Position numbers and translations under genes: made by a program. From an uncultured Collinsella sp. (GTDB taxonomy: Bacteria > Actinomycetota > Coriobacteriia > Coriobacteriales > Coriobacteriaceae): a DNA stretch of 10,706 nt. The notes beneath the pieces are model-generated. The model was not told the DNA's origin, searched no databases, and saw only the letters and a list, made by a program, of their open reading frames with translations. Position 1 is the stretch's first letter; each line of letters opens with the position of its first letter. Shown here piece by piece: positions 1 through 7,578 of the stretch. The stretch lies in NCBI GenBank assembly GCA_958403395.1, contig CATXXF010000057.1, positions 1 through 10,706 on the forward strand, written 5' to 3'.

Positions 1-199
1 TGTAGAACGGGTTGCCCTCGCTCTCCAGGCGGATGGCCGCGGCCAGCACCAGGCTGGGCACAGCGATGACGACGAGCACGGCACCGCTGAACACGATGTC
101 GAATGCGCGCTTCACTGCCCTATATGCCAAGCGCGAGCGGTCCCAGTCCATGATGGATTGCATGGCCTTGTAACGGCCGGCGCCCTCGCGCCGGTCCAT
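1..199 (-). CDS. Polyprenyl-phosphate sugar transferase (N-terminal part; runs off the window)
   Basis: Visible: 66 codons open to the window edge, with residues 30-66 reading KRAFDIVFSGAV, then a hydrophobic helix, then RLESEGNPFY. Family knowledge: KRxFD, a single membrane helix and R-L-E-S-x-G-x-P-F/V-x-F/Y is the opening of the bacterial sugar transferase domain (PF02397; WbaP, RfbP and CpsE type). These inner-membrane enzymes load the first sugar-1-phosphate onto undecaprenyl phosphate in capsule or exopolysaccharide synthesis. The catalytic part lies outside the window. The start is uncertain. ATG at 199 leaves 29 residues before KRAFD but has no good ribosome site. The frame stays open to the preceding gene's stop at 347-349, and TTG 266-268 (GGGGA about 7 nt upstream) or GTG 260-262 are alternatives. 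It lies directly downstream of a NusG paralog in the same frame, consistent with being the first structural gene of the operon. Confidence 0.85.
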   Translation of the reverse strand, partial: MDRREGAGRYKAMQSIMDWDRSRLAYRAVKRAFDIVFSGAVLVVIAVPSLVLAAAIRLESEGNPFY

Positions 200-346
200 G
201 GCCTGGGCAATCAGTGCCGCCCCCGCAGGCGCACAGCTCTTTGTTACTTCTTTAGCAGCCACAGTCAAAAATACATCCCCGTTCCCCAGGGATCCCCCAA
301 TCGGTAAATTCAAAAATGCGAACGAATTGCCAGTGCGACGTCTCCC

Positions 347-937
347 TTACGTTTTGCTGGGAACGTCGAGCGGTAGCAGCTCCCTAAATGCGGAGTTACC
401 TTCGCCCACGTCTACCAGGCACCAGCGTTTATGGCGGTCGATCTTTTTAACGCGGGCCTCTTGCCCCACCAAGGGACCCTGCTCTATGTGCAACACGCCG
501 TCTTCTATGCGCGCTACGCTGTTGCGCACAACACCGTCGTCGTCCAACACGCTGCGGTACCAGTCCTGTGCATCGTCCGGCATGGGCATGTACGCCCGCT
601 CCCTACTGCCGGCGATACGACAGCCAAAGCTCAACTGAGCCAAAGCCCTATCGAGCGCGGCGGCATCGTGCGTGGCGACGAAGAAATATTCCTTGTACAT
701 GGGTTTGGTTTGGAGCGACCAGGCGCCATCCCGCTTAAACCAGAACTCCTTTTGCATCACAAAAGCGTCCTGCATCAGGTTGTGCGGGATAATGCGGCGA
801 ACCTTTTCGCAGGTCTCGCGCTCTTTTCCATTGGGGGTGTGGACCAGATACCAGCGGACGCGGCCGTGCTGGTTGTTGGTGCTGGCGCCGTTAAAAGCGC
901 CCGGCAGCTGCTCTTGGCGCCGTGCCGTCTGTTCCAT
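347..937 (-). CDS. NusG-family specialised antiterminator (LoaP/UpxY type)
   Basis: A 196-residue protein. Residues 27-115 resemble a NusG N-terminal (NGN) domain: VRWYLVHTPNGKERETCEKV at the start and MYKEYFFVAT near residues 80-89, which matches the NusG P-G-Y-x-F/L-V core. Residues 150-180 form a KOW segment (EQGPLVGQEARVKKID). Housekeeping NusG is normally found with secE and ribosomal genes. Here the neighbour is a sugar transferase, as for LoaP in Firmicutes and Actinobacteria and UpxY/RfaH-type factors that drive RNA polymerase through long polysaccharide or antibiotic operons. It probably acts on the operon it heads (inference). Start choice: ATG 937 has AGGGGG 8 nt upstream. The longer version from ATG 970 adds 11 residues and lacks a ribosome site. 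LoaP versus another NusG-paralog subfamily cannot be settled by eye. Confidence 0.85.
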   Translation of the reverse strand: MEQTARRQEQLPGAFNGASTNNQHGRVRWYLVHTPNGKERETCEKVRRIIPHNLMQDAFVMQKEFWFKRDGAWSLQTKPMYKEYFFVATHDAAALDRALAQLSFGCRIAGSRERAYMPMPDDAQDWYRSVLDDDGVVRNSVARIEDGVLHIEQGPLVGQEARVKKIDRHKRWCLVDVGEGNSAFRELLPLDVPSKT

Positions 938-942
938 GTTCT

Positions 943-985
943 CGCCCCCTGTTTTGGCGTTGCGATGCACGCAAATGCAGGGGCG
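943..985 (-). promoter_or_regulatory. Leader hairpin masking the ribosome site of the NusG paralog
   Basis: In the minus-strand transcript CGCCCCTG (985-978) can pair with CAGGGGGCG (951-943) with one bulged G, around a 26-nt loop. The 3' arm is the Shine-Dalgarno sequence of ATG 937. If it folds, the start would be occluded. Pairing is seen in the sequence; a regulatory role is inferred. Confidence 0.4.
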
Positions 986-1028
986 TTTAGAACAGGCTTC
1001 TCGCTCCCAGCTAGGCGCAGCCGCAAAA

Positions 1029-1150
1029 GTACAGGTTTTTGTATCTTTCGACAGACGACATTATACGAGCAATTAATCAGCGTTTGCCCAGATTACGCAA
1101 AATTTACTGCCAGTAGGTGCATCTCCATATCCCCCTACAAAAACCTGTAC
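1029..1150. repeat. Putative invertible promoter segment bounded by 15-bp inverted repeats
   Basis: GTACAGGTTTTTGTA at 1029-1043 is repeated exactly in inverted orientation (TACAAAAACCTGTAC) at 1136-1150, enclosing 92 bp. Each copy has its own weaker dyad: GTACA and TGTA around a 6-bp GGTTTT centre, with A-rich outer flanks (AAAAGTACA and AAAGGTACA in the same orientation). That resembles a tyrosine-recombinase core site with two arms and an asymmetric crossover region. The enclosed DNA has no further nested symmetry, unlike the palindromic repeats elsewhere in the window. It carries an outward-facing promoter close to one end. This is the layout of invertible promoters that phase-vary surface polysaccharides in Bacteroides. 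No recombinase gene is in the window, so inversion is inferred. Confidence 0.6.
1060..1090 (-). promoter_or_regulatory. Promoter of the NusG-paralog/polysaccharide operon
   Basis: A perfect TATAAT sits at 1065-1060 on the minus strand, about 125 nt before the ATG at 937. The -35 is poor: the best match is TGGGCA at 19-bp spacing. Predicted transcription would start near 1053, still inside the segment bounded by the inverted repeats, so inverting that segment would point the promoter at the thrS terminators instead. Confidence 0.55.
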
Positions 1151-1163
1151 CTTTTTGTGCAAC

Positions 1164-1190
1164 AAAAAAGCCGCTCAACCAGCGGCTTTT
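1164..1190. terminator. Bidirectional intrinsic terminator
   Basis: AAAAGCCGCT (1166-1175) and AGCGGCTTTT (1181-1190) form a perfect 10-bp stem with a 5-nt loop. A run of A on the left and of T on the right give a U-tract in both directions. It is the second terminator after thrS, and it would also stop rightward transcription from an inverted promoter segment. Confidence 0.85.
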
Positions 1191-1204
1191 CTTATTTTGG
1201 TAAG

Positions 1205-1240
1205 AAAAAAGGCGACCGCCCTTTGTGGACGGTCGCCTTT
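1205..1240 (-). terminator. Intrinsic terminator of thrS
   Basis: GGCGACCG (1211-1218) pairs with CGGTCGCC (1230-1237), extended by two more pairs after one mismatch. On the minus strand the hairpin is followed by six T. It lies about 25 bp past the thrS stop codon. On the plus strand it is followed by TTTGTTAATT, so weak activity in that direction is possible. Confidence 0.9.
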
Positions 1241-1262
1241 GTTAATTGTTGTGAAGTTCGCC

Positions 1263-3026
<1,764 letters not shown>

Positions 3027-3053
3027 GGGTATGTTTTCTCCTCTCGGATGCCT

Positions 3054-3096
3054 GATGCAAGTGCGTGCGATGCGCTCGGCGTTTTTGACTTGCATC
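3054..3096. promoter_or_regulatory. Perfect 9-bp inverted repeat across the thrS transcription start
   Basis: GATGCAAGT (3054-3062) and ACTTGCATC (3088-3096) are exact inverted copies 25 bp apart. The right arm abuts the -10 box, and the predicted start (about 3090) falls inside it, so most of that arm is probably not transcribed. An operator or looping site fits better than an RNA hairpin, but neither is shown. Confidence 0.4.
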
Positions 3097-3124
3097 ATTA
3101 TAGGCAGGTTGCCTTGGTATACAA
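3097..3124 (-). promoter_or_regulatory. thrS promoter
   Basis: Minus-strand TTGTAT (3124-3119), 16-bp spacer, TATAAT (3102-3097). Start predicted near 3090, giving a leader of about 64 nt before ATG 3026. That leader is too short for a T-box and contains no T-box GGTGG motif. Confidence 0.8.
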
Positions 3125-3125
3125 G

Positions 3126-3156
3126 CGCCCGCCGCACCTTAATGGCACGGCGGGCG
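3126..3156. terminator. GC-rich hairpin between the zinc-ribbon gene and thrS
   Basis: CGCCCGCCG (3126-3134) pairs with CGGCGGGCG (3148-3156), with two further pairs after a two-base mismatch. On the minus strand it is followed only by CTTGT; on the plus strand by ATTTTCT. It probably ends the transcript of the upstream minus-strand gene, but the U-tract is weak. The thrS -35 box begins 2 bp beyond it. Confidence 0.55.
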
Positions 3157-3252
3157 ATTTTCTACGCATGCTTCATCGTGTGGGCGCGAGGTGTGGGGCG
3201 CGCGTGGCTTGCGGTGTGCCCGGGGCTTGCGGCCGGCCCGGCGATGGATGCG

Positions 3253-3684
3253 TTACTGGATGCGAGTTCGGCAGTAGGGGCAGACCTTCCAGTGCGCATC
3301 GAGCGGGCGATGGCAGCTGGGGCACACGTTGCGAACCTGGGTATCGCACACCGGGCAGACAACGAAGTCTTTCTCGATGGGCGCGCCGCACTGCGGGCAG
3401 GTGCCGTACTGGGCAAGCTGGCGCTCACGCAGGGCCATGTCCAGCTCCTGCTCCTCGCGGTCGGCCGCGTAGGAGTGCGGGCGCAGGACCAGGTAGGCAA
3501 TGAGGCCCACAAACGGGATGAGGGCGATGATGCCCCATGCCACGTAGGCGCTGGCGCCGCGGCGGCGAGCGTCGATGAACACATAGACGACCGACAGCAC
3601 ATACAGGGCGATGATAAAGCCAACAAAGGCATAGACGACGCCCATGAGCTGCGGCGACATGAGCTCGGAGATGTACTTGGACAT
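3253..3684 (-). CDS. Small membrane protein with PLDc_N-like helices and a double zinc ribbon
   Basis: 143 residues. Two hydrophobic segments (about residues 14-36 and 46-66) flank a short loop, DARRRGASAYVAWG, and end in LIAYLVLR. This resembles the PLDc_N/two-helix membrane module. The C-terminal third has four paired-cysteine knuckles (CPQC, CPVC, CPSC, CPYC), i.e. two zinc ribbons of the DZR type, probably cytoplasmic. Such proteins are widespread in Actinobacteria; no function can be assigned. Start: ATG 3684 with AAAGGT about 9 nt upstream. A longer version from 3729 adds 15 residues without a ribosome site. Upstream, TATAAA at 3743-3738 (minus) could be a -10, but no matching -35 is visible. 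It may be transcribed alone; thrS has its own promoter. Confidence 0.8.
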   Translation of the reverse strand: MSKYISELMSPQLMGVVYAFVGFIIALYVLSVVYVFIDARRRGASAYVAWGIIALIPFVGLIAYLVLRPHSYAADREEQELDMALRERQLAQYGTCPQCGAPIEKDFVVCPVCDTQVRNVCPSCHRPLDAHWKVCPYCRTRIQ

Positions 3685-3777
3685 TACGGGTACCTTTCGG
3701 AATATTAACAGTTCGGTCAAGTTTACCACGGGGTTTGTTTATATGGGACCACGGCTAGGGGCGGGGCTGGCGCGGAC

Positions 3778-3925
3778 ACAAACATCTCAATCTGAAACAG
3801 GTGGGAGCGAAATCCGGTCCTAGATGTTACAGGTCGAGACAAACGGAGGGGGCGCCAGACTAACGTCTCGATCTGTAACATCTAGAACCCAAATCATCAG
3901 CAAACTGTTACAGATCGAGACAAAC
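3778..3925. repeat. Four alternating copies of a roughly 20-bp intergenic repeat
   Basis: The unit is close to TAGATGTTACAGATCGAGAC. Copies: 3778-3800 (minus, degenerate), 3821-3843 (plus), 3865-3884 (minus) and 3905-3925 (plus). Copies 2 and 3 match at 19 of 20 positions in inverted orientation with a 24-bp spacer. Copies 3 and 4 form a perfect 16-bp inverted repeat (3865-3880 with 3906-3921) with a 25-bp spacer. Copy 3 can therefore pair with either neighbour. They fill most of the 407-bp gap between the divergent zinc-ribbon and dehydrogenase genes; the rest (3685-3777 and 3926-4059) shows no gene. Confidence 0.75.
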
Positions 3926-4059
3926 GGTTGCCGTAGTTGTCGGTAGACGAGGTTGTCAACGTTGCCGGGGTCTCCCCTCGCCTGCCGTTGGCGGGTGTTG
4001 CGGGGCTGTTCGCCGCATTGCCGCTGCGCTGGAGGTGTGTAGACCGTAGGATAGTCTTA

Positions 4060-4074
4060 TTGACGGCCTGTCAA
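4060..4074. promoter_or_regulatory. Operator-like dyad before the GlpA-like operon
   Basis: TTGAC-GGCCT-GTCAA is a perfect 5-bp dyad with a 5-bp centre, ending 18 bp before the GTG start. A second GTCAAC-containing stretch occurs near 3954. No convincing -35/-10 pair was found nearby (TAGGAT at 4047-4052 is the best -10). A repressor site is plausible but inferred. Confidence 0.35.
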
Positions 4075-4091
4075 CTCGTCTGGGAGGCACC

Positions 4092-5573
4092 GTGGCGGAA
4101 ACGTTTGATATCGCAATTGTGGGCGCGGGCATTACCGGGTGTGCCATCGCGAGGCAGCTCGCGCGCTATAACCTGTCCATTTGCGTGGTCGAGGCTGCCA
4201 ACGATATCGCGCTGGGCGCCTCGAAGGCCAACGGCGGCTTGGTGCACTCCGGCTACGATCCGGCGCCGGGCACGGTCAAGGCGCAGGTCAACGCCCGTGG
4301 TTGCGAGCTATATGGCACGTGGGCCCAGGAGCTAGGCTTTTTGTTCCGCCGCACCGGGTCGATGGTACTGGGCTTCAACGCTGAAGACCGCGCTCACCTG
4401 GAGAAGCTGCGCCAGAATGGCCTTGCCAACGGCGTGCCCGAGCTGTCGATTATCGGCCCCGAGCGCATCCACGAGCTGGAGCCGCGCGCGAGTGCTAAGG
4501 CGACGTGCGCGTTGTGGTGCCCTTCGACCGGTTACGTCGACCCTTTTGAGGTCGCCATCGCCGCGCTGGAAAACGCCGTTGCCAACGGCGTGACGTTTAT
4601 GCGTTCCGCGCCGGTGGAGGCGATTGAAGTTGCCGGCGGCGCTGACGGGGGCGCTGCCGCCGACGACAAGGGCCGCGCGCGATTTACGCTGGTGACGCCC
4701 GCCGGAGACGTGCGCTGCCGTTACCTGATTAACGCCGCGGGCAACGGTGCCGCAGACATCTCGCATATGGCGGGCGCCGAGGAGTTTCAGATGGTCTGGC
4801 GCCAGGGCAACATCGTGGTGCTGGACAAGGAACCGCGCACGCTCATGCCGCTCTACCCCGTGCCGACGCCGGTGTCGAAGGGTGTTATCGTCACGGGCAC
4901 CGTGCACGGCAACACCGTGATCACCGCCACGGCCGCCGTGCGCGAGCCGGGCGACACGCAAACCTATGCGAGCGATGTAAACGCGCTGCTGACAGGTGCA
5001 CGCAAGCTGGCGCCCGATCTGGATACGCGCCGCGTGGTGCGCGCATTTGCCGGCGGGCGTCCGGTCATTCAAGGAACGAACGACTTCTTTATTGGACAGT
5101 CGGCCGTGGTGCCGGGGCTTTTCCAGGCGGCGGGCATTCAGTCGCCGGGTGTGGCAAGCGCGCCGGCCATTGCCGAGCGCATGGAGCTTGTGATGCGCGA
5201 GGCGGGCGTGGAGCTGCACGAGCGGGCGGACTGGAACCCAATTCGCCGCGCGCCGGACGACTTTGACCGCGCACCGCTGGCGCGCAAGGAGGATCTGATC
5301 GAGTCCGACCCCGCATGGGGGCAGATCGTCTGCCGCTGCGAGACGGTGCCCGAGGCCGAAATCGTGGCCGCGATCCGACGCCGCCCGGGCGCGGTTTCGG
5401 TCGAAGGCGTCAAGCGCCGCTGTCGTGCCGGCATGGGTCGATGCCAGAGCGGCTTTTGCCAGAGCCGCGTGGTGGCGATTCTTGCCCGCGAGCTGGGCTG
5501 CGACCCTAGCAAGGTATTACTGGAGGATGCCGGCTCCTGGCTGGTCGAGGGACCTTTGAAGGGGGTGCGCTAG
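4092..5573 (+). CDS. GlpA-like FAD-dependent dehydrogenase with C-terminal [2Fe-2S] domain
   Basis: 493 residues. The dinucleotide motif IVGAGITG (9-16) opens a DAO-type FAD oxidoreductase domain like the GlpA/GlpD glycerol-3-phosphate and LhgO 2-hydroxyglutarate dehydrogenases. ASKANGGLVHSGYD (43-56) is the flavin-proximal segment typical of this group. The C-terminus (about 412-465) is a BFD-like [2Fe-2S] domain: CRCE (C414, C416), then GMGRCQSGFC (C451, C456). It probably oxidises glycerol-3-phosphate or a similar hydroxy-substrate anaerobically and passes electrons to its neighbours. The substrate is not provable here, since no glpK or glpF is in the window. Start is GTG 4092 with GGGAGG only 4 nt upstream, an unusually short spacing. 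It is the right start, because the Rossmann fold begins at once. The next gene begins 1 nt after the stop. Confidence 0.88.
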   Translation: MAETFDIAIVGAGITGCAIARQLARYNLSICVVEAANDIALGASKANGGLVHSGYDPAPGTVKAQVNARGCELYGTWAQELGFLFRRTGSMVLGFNAEDRAHLEKLRQNGLANGVPELSIIGPERIHELEPRASAKATCALWCPSTGYVDPFEVAIAALENAVANGVTFMRSAPVEAIEVAGGADGGAAADDKGRARFTLVTPAGDVRCRYLINAAGNGAADISHMAGAEEFQMVWRQGNIVVLDKEPRTLMPLYPVPTPVSKGVIVTGTVHGNTVITATAAVREPGDTQTYASDVNALLTGARKLAPDLDTRRVVRAFAGGRPVIQGTNDFFIGQSAVVPGLFQAAGIQSPGVASAPAIAERMELVMREAGVELHERADWNPIRRAPDDFDRAPLARKEDLIESDPAWGQIVCRCETVPEAEIVAAIRRRPGAVSVEGVKRRCRAGMGRCQSGFCQSRVVAILARELGCDPSKVLLEDAGSWLVEGPLKGVR

Positions 5574-5574
5574 G

Positions 5575-6936
5575 ATGGCGGAATTCAAATCGAGCGCGAT
5601 TGATTGCGGCGTCGTAGAAGCCGTACAAACGCAAGCCTTCGACGTGGTCGTTATCGGCGGCGGACCTGCCGGCATGGCGGCCGCGCTTGCCGCGCACAAA
5701 GCTGGAGCGCGCGTGGCCATCGTGGAGCGCGAACAGCACCTGGGCGGAATACTCCGCCAGTGCATCCACCCCGGCTTTGGCCTATCGCACTTTAAGCAGG
5801 AGCTCACCGGTCCCGAGTACGCGCAGCGCTTTATTGACCAGGTGCACGAAACCGACATTGCGCTGTTCCTGAACAGCATGGTGATTGGGATTAATTCGGG
5901 CGAGCCTACGGAAGACACCGCGGTACATACCGTCACGCTCATGAATCCCTCCGGCATGCTGCAGCTCACCGGACGGGCGATCGTGCTTGCCATGGGCTGT
6001 CGTGAGCGCACGCGCAGCGAGATCAAGATTCCCGGCAGTCGTCCCGCCGGCGTGTTTACGGCCGGCCTGGCGCAGCGATACATCAATATCGAAAACCTCA
6101 AGCCCGGCTCGCGAGCCGTCATTTTGGGCTCGGGCGATATCGGGCTGATCATGGCACGTCGCTGCACGCTCGAGGGGATTTCGGTCGAGGGCGTATACGA
6201 GCTCATGCCGTACGCCAACGGTCTGCGCCGCAACGTCAAGAACTGCCTTGACGACTTTGGCATTCCGCTGCACCTGTCCACAACCGTCACGCGTGTGATC
6301 GGACACGATCGCGTGGAAGCAGTCGAGGTGAGCCAAGTCGACGAGAGCCTGGCGCCCATTCCGGGGACCGAGCGCGTTGTTCCGTGCGACACGCTACTGC
6401 TTTCGGTGGGTCTGATACCCGAGAACGAGCTTTCGGTTGCCGCGGGCGTTGAACTTGACCCGCGCACGCGCGGCGCAGTGGTGGACCAGAGCCTGCAGAC
6501 GGGCGTGCCGGGCATCTTTGCCTGCGGCAATGTGCTGCATGTGCACGACCTAGCCGACAACGTGACGACCGAGTCCGAGAGGGCTGGCGCAGCTGCGGCG
6601 GCGTACGCGCTGGGTGGCAACACGGATGCTGAGGCGGGTGCCGCGGACGCGGGCTGCGAGCTCACGGTCTCCCCCGCCGGCATTGCGAGCTACGCGCTGC
6701 CGGGACGCATTACGGCCGTAGCGCTCACCAAGCTCAACTTCCGCGTACGCCGACCCGTCGACGCTGCCCGCGTGAGGATCTTGGCCAACGGCGAAGAGCT
6801 GTTCGCCGGCAAGGTCCGCGCGTTTAAGCCGAGCGTTATGGAAAGCTTCCCACTGCCGGCGAAGGTGATTCAGCGTGCACTCGACCTGGGTGCCAGCGAG
6901 ATTGTCCTGTCCGTTGACCCTGTTGAGGGGGCGTAA
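5575..6936 (+). CDS. FAD/NAD(P)-dependent oxidoreductase (pyridine nucleotide-disulfide type)
   Basis: 453 residues. FAD motif IGGGPAG (27-33), NAD(P) motif LGSGDIG (184-190), GCRERTR (141-147), and the second FAD-contact segment VPGIFACGNVLHVHD (311-325). A conserved RQCIHPGFG (61-69) holds C63, near the flavin end, but a full CxxxxC redox disulfide is not seen. The C-terminal 80 residues form a small extra domain. Family knowledge: such a protein commonly sits between a GlpA-like dehydrogenase and a DUF1667 protein in anaerobic Firmicutes, Thermotogae and Actinobacteria. It probably moves electrons between the dehydrogenase and NAD(P), or acts as the GlpB-like partner (inference). Separated by 1 nt from the gene before and 4 nt from the gene after, so one operon. 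Confidence 0.88.
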   Translation: MAEFKSSAIDCGVVEAVQTQAFDVVVIGGGPAGMAAALAAHKAGARVAIVEREQHLGGILRQCIHPGFGLSHFKQELTGPEYAQRFIDQVHETDIALFLNSMVIGINSGEPTEDTAVHTVTLMNPSGMLQLTGRAIVLAMGCRERTRSEIKIPGSRPAGVFTAGLAQRYINIENLKPGSRAVILGSGDIGLIMARRCTLEGISVEGVYELMPYANGLRRNVKNCLDDFGIPLHLSTTVTRVIGHDRVEAVEVSQVDESLAPIPGTERVVPCDTLLLSVGLIPENELSVAAGVELDPRTRGAVVDQSLQTGVPGIFACGNVLHVHDLADNVTTESERAGAAAAAYALGGNTDAEAGAADAGCELTVSPAGIASYALPGRITAVALTKLNFRVRRPVDAARVRILANGEELFAGKVRAFKPSVMESFPLPAKVIQRALDLGASEIVLSVDPVEGA

Positions 6937-6940
6937 AGCC

Positions 6941-7351
6941 ATGAGCACGAACGCAATCGAGACGCTGCAGTTCAACTGCACCACCTGCCCATCCGAGTGC
7001 CTTCTGACCGTAGAGGTAAAGCGTGACGCAGACGGCGCCGTGGCAGAGGTGCGCTCCGTGACCGGCAACAACTGCCCGCGCGGCGATAAGTTCGCGCATC
7101 AGGAGCTCACCTGCCCCATGCGCGTGCTCACCACCACCGTAGCCGTCTCCGGCGGCGACGAAGCCCTGCTCCCCGTGCGCACATCCGAAGCCATCCCGCT
7201 GACCCTCCACGCCCAAGCCATGGACCTCATCCGAGGCCTAATCGTCAACGCCCCCATCCGCATGGGCGACATCGTCCTCCCCAACCTCCTCAACACCAAC
7301 ATCAACCTAATCGCCAGCATGGACATCGACCGAGCCCAAGTAGCTAATTAG
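6941..7351 (+). CDS. DUF1667 cysteine-rich redox protein
   Basis: 136 residues. The pattern CTTCPSEC (C13, C16, C20), GNNCPRG (C45) and ELTCPMRVLTTTV (C58-P-M-R-x-L-T-T-T) is the DUF1667 signature. The cysteines could hold an iron-sulfur or zinc centre; that is inference. It is the third gene of a conserved trio and probably a small electron-transfer or structural subunit of the oxidoreductase complex. Start: ATG 6941 with GAGGGGG 9 nt upstream, 4 nt after the previous stop. The open frame extends to 6875, but that would overlap the previous gene without a ribosome site. Codons in the last third lean strongly to C-ending synonyms; no frameshift is seen. Confidence 0.88.
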   Translation: MSTNAIETLQFNCTTCPSECLLTVEVKRDADGAVAEVRSVTGNNCPRGDKFAHQELTCPMRVLTTTVAVSGGDEALLPVRTSEAIPLTLHAQAMDLIRGLIVNAPIRMGDIVLPNLLNTNINLIASMDIDRAQVAN

Positions 7352-7373
7352 GGACGGGGCTCTTTTAGCTACC
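7340..7373. repeat. Short stem at the operon end; copy 1 of a GGGTAGCTAAAA repeat
   Basis: GTAGCTAA (7340-7347) and TTAGCTAC (7365-7372) are perfect 8-bp inverted copies with a 17-nt loop; the first arm overlaps the last codons of the DUF1667 gene. Separately, 7350-7373 read on the minus strand begins GGGGTAGCTAAAAGAGCCCC, and 8899-8920 on the plus strand is nearly the same, so this is a dispersed repeat. It may act as a weak terminator, but no U-tract follows. Confidence 0.5.
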
Positions 7374-7400
7374 CCACCATCCGCCCGGTCCTCCTCCGCA

Positions 7401-7465
7401 GTTGCGGTGAAATACGGACTGTTTTATGGCTTCAGGCCGCTAAACAGTCCGTATTTCACCGCAAC
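7401..7465. repeat. Palindromic intergenic element, copy 1
   Basis: Arms 7401-7426 and 7441-7465 (GTTGCGGTGAAATACGGACT and its reverse complement, continuing) form 24 perfect pairs with one bulged T, around a loop with GGCTTCAGGC. A second copy at 8938-9002 shares arms and loop. A REP/MITE-like element is the simplest reading; it lies between the oxidoreductase operon and the peptidase gene. Confidence 0.85.
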
Positions 7466-7496
7466 TTATGAGGGCCGCATGGGATGCAAAGGAGTG

Positions 7497-7545
7497 TCCC
7501 AAGGTGCCGGCATAAAAGGGACGTCCCCAACTGCCGGGCTTGGGA
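7497..7545. repeat. Hairpin upstream of the peptidase gene
   Basis: TCCCAAGGTGCCGGCA (7497-7512) pairs imperfectly with TGCCGGGCTTGGGA (7532-7545). The loop contains the 10-bp palindrome GGGACGTCCC (7518-7527). It ends 34 bp before the peptidase start. No clear -35/-10 pair was found for that gene, so the hairpin may overlap its promoter or leader. Confidence 0.55.
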
Positions 7546-7578
7546 TACCATGGTGGCACCCTAACGAAAGGACGATGT

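Noticed and set aside
3027..3137. N-terminal extension of thrS and a T-box leader
   Set aside because: The extension contains the TATAAT/TTGTAT promoter and no TGS sequence. The leader is too short for a T-box and shows no T-box motif.
3778..3925. CRISPR-like array
   Set aside because: Copies alternate in orientation, are degenerate and number only four; no cas genes nearby.
5517..6683. 388-codon open frame on the minus strand
   Set aside because: Antisense to the FAD/NAD oxidoreductase, serine/arginine-rich, no motif or ribosome site. The same applies to 4332-5219 and 7561-8484 (minus) and 9450-10565 (plus).
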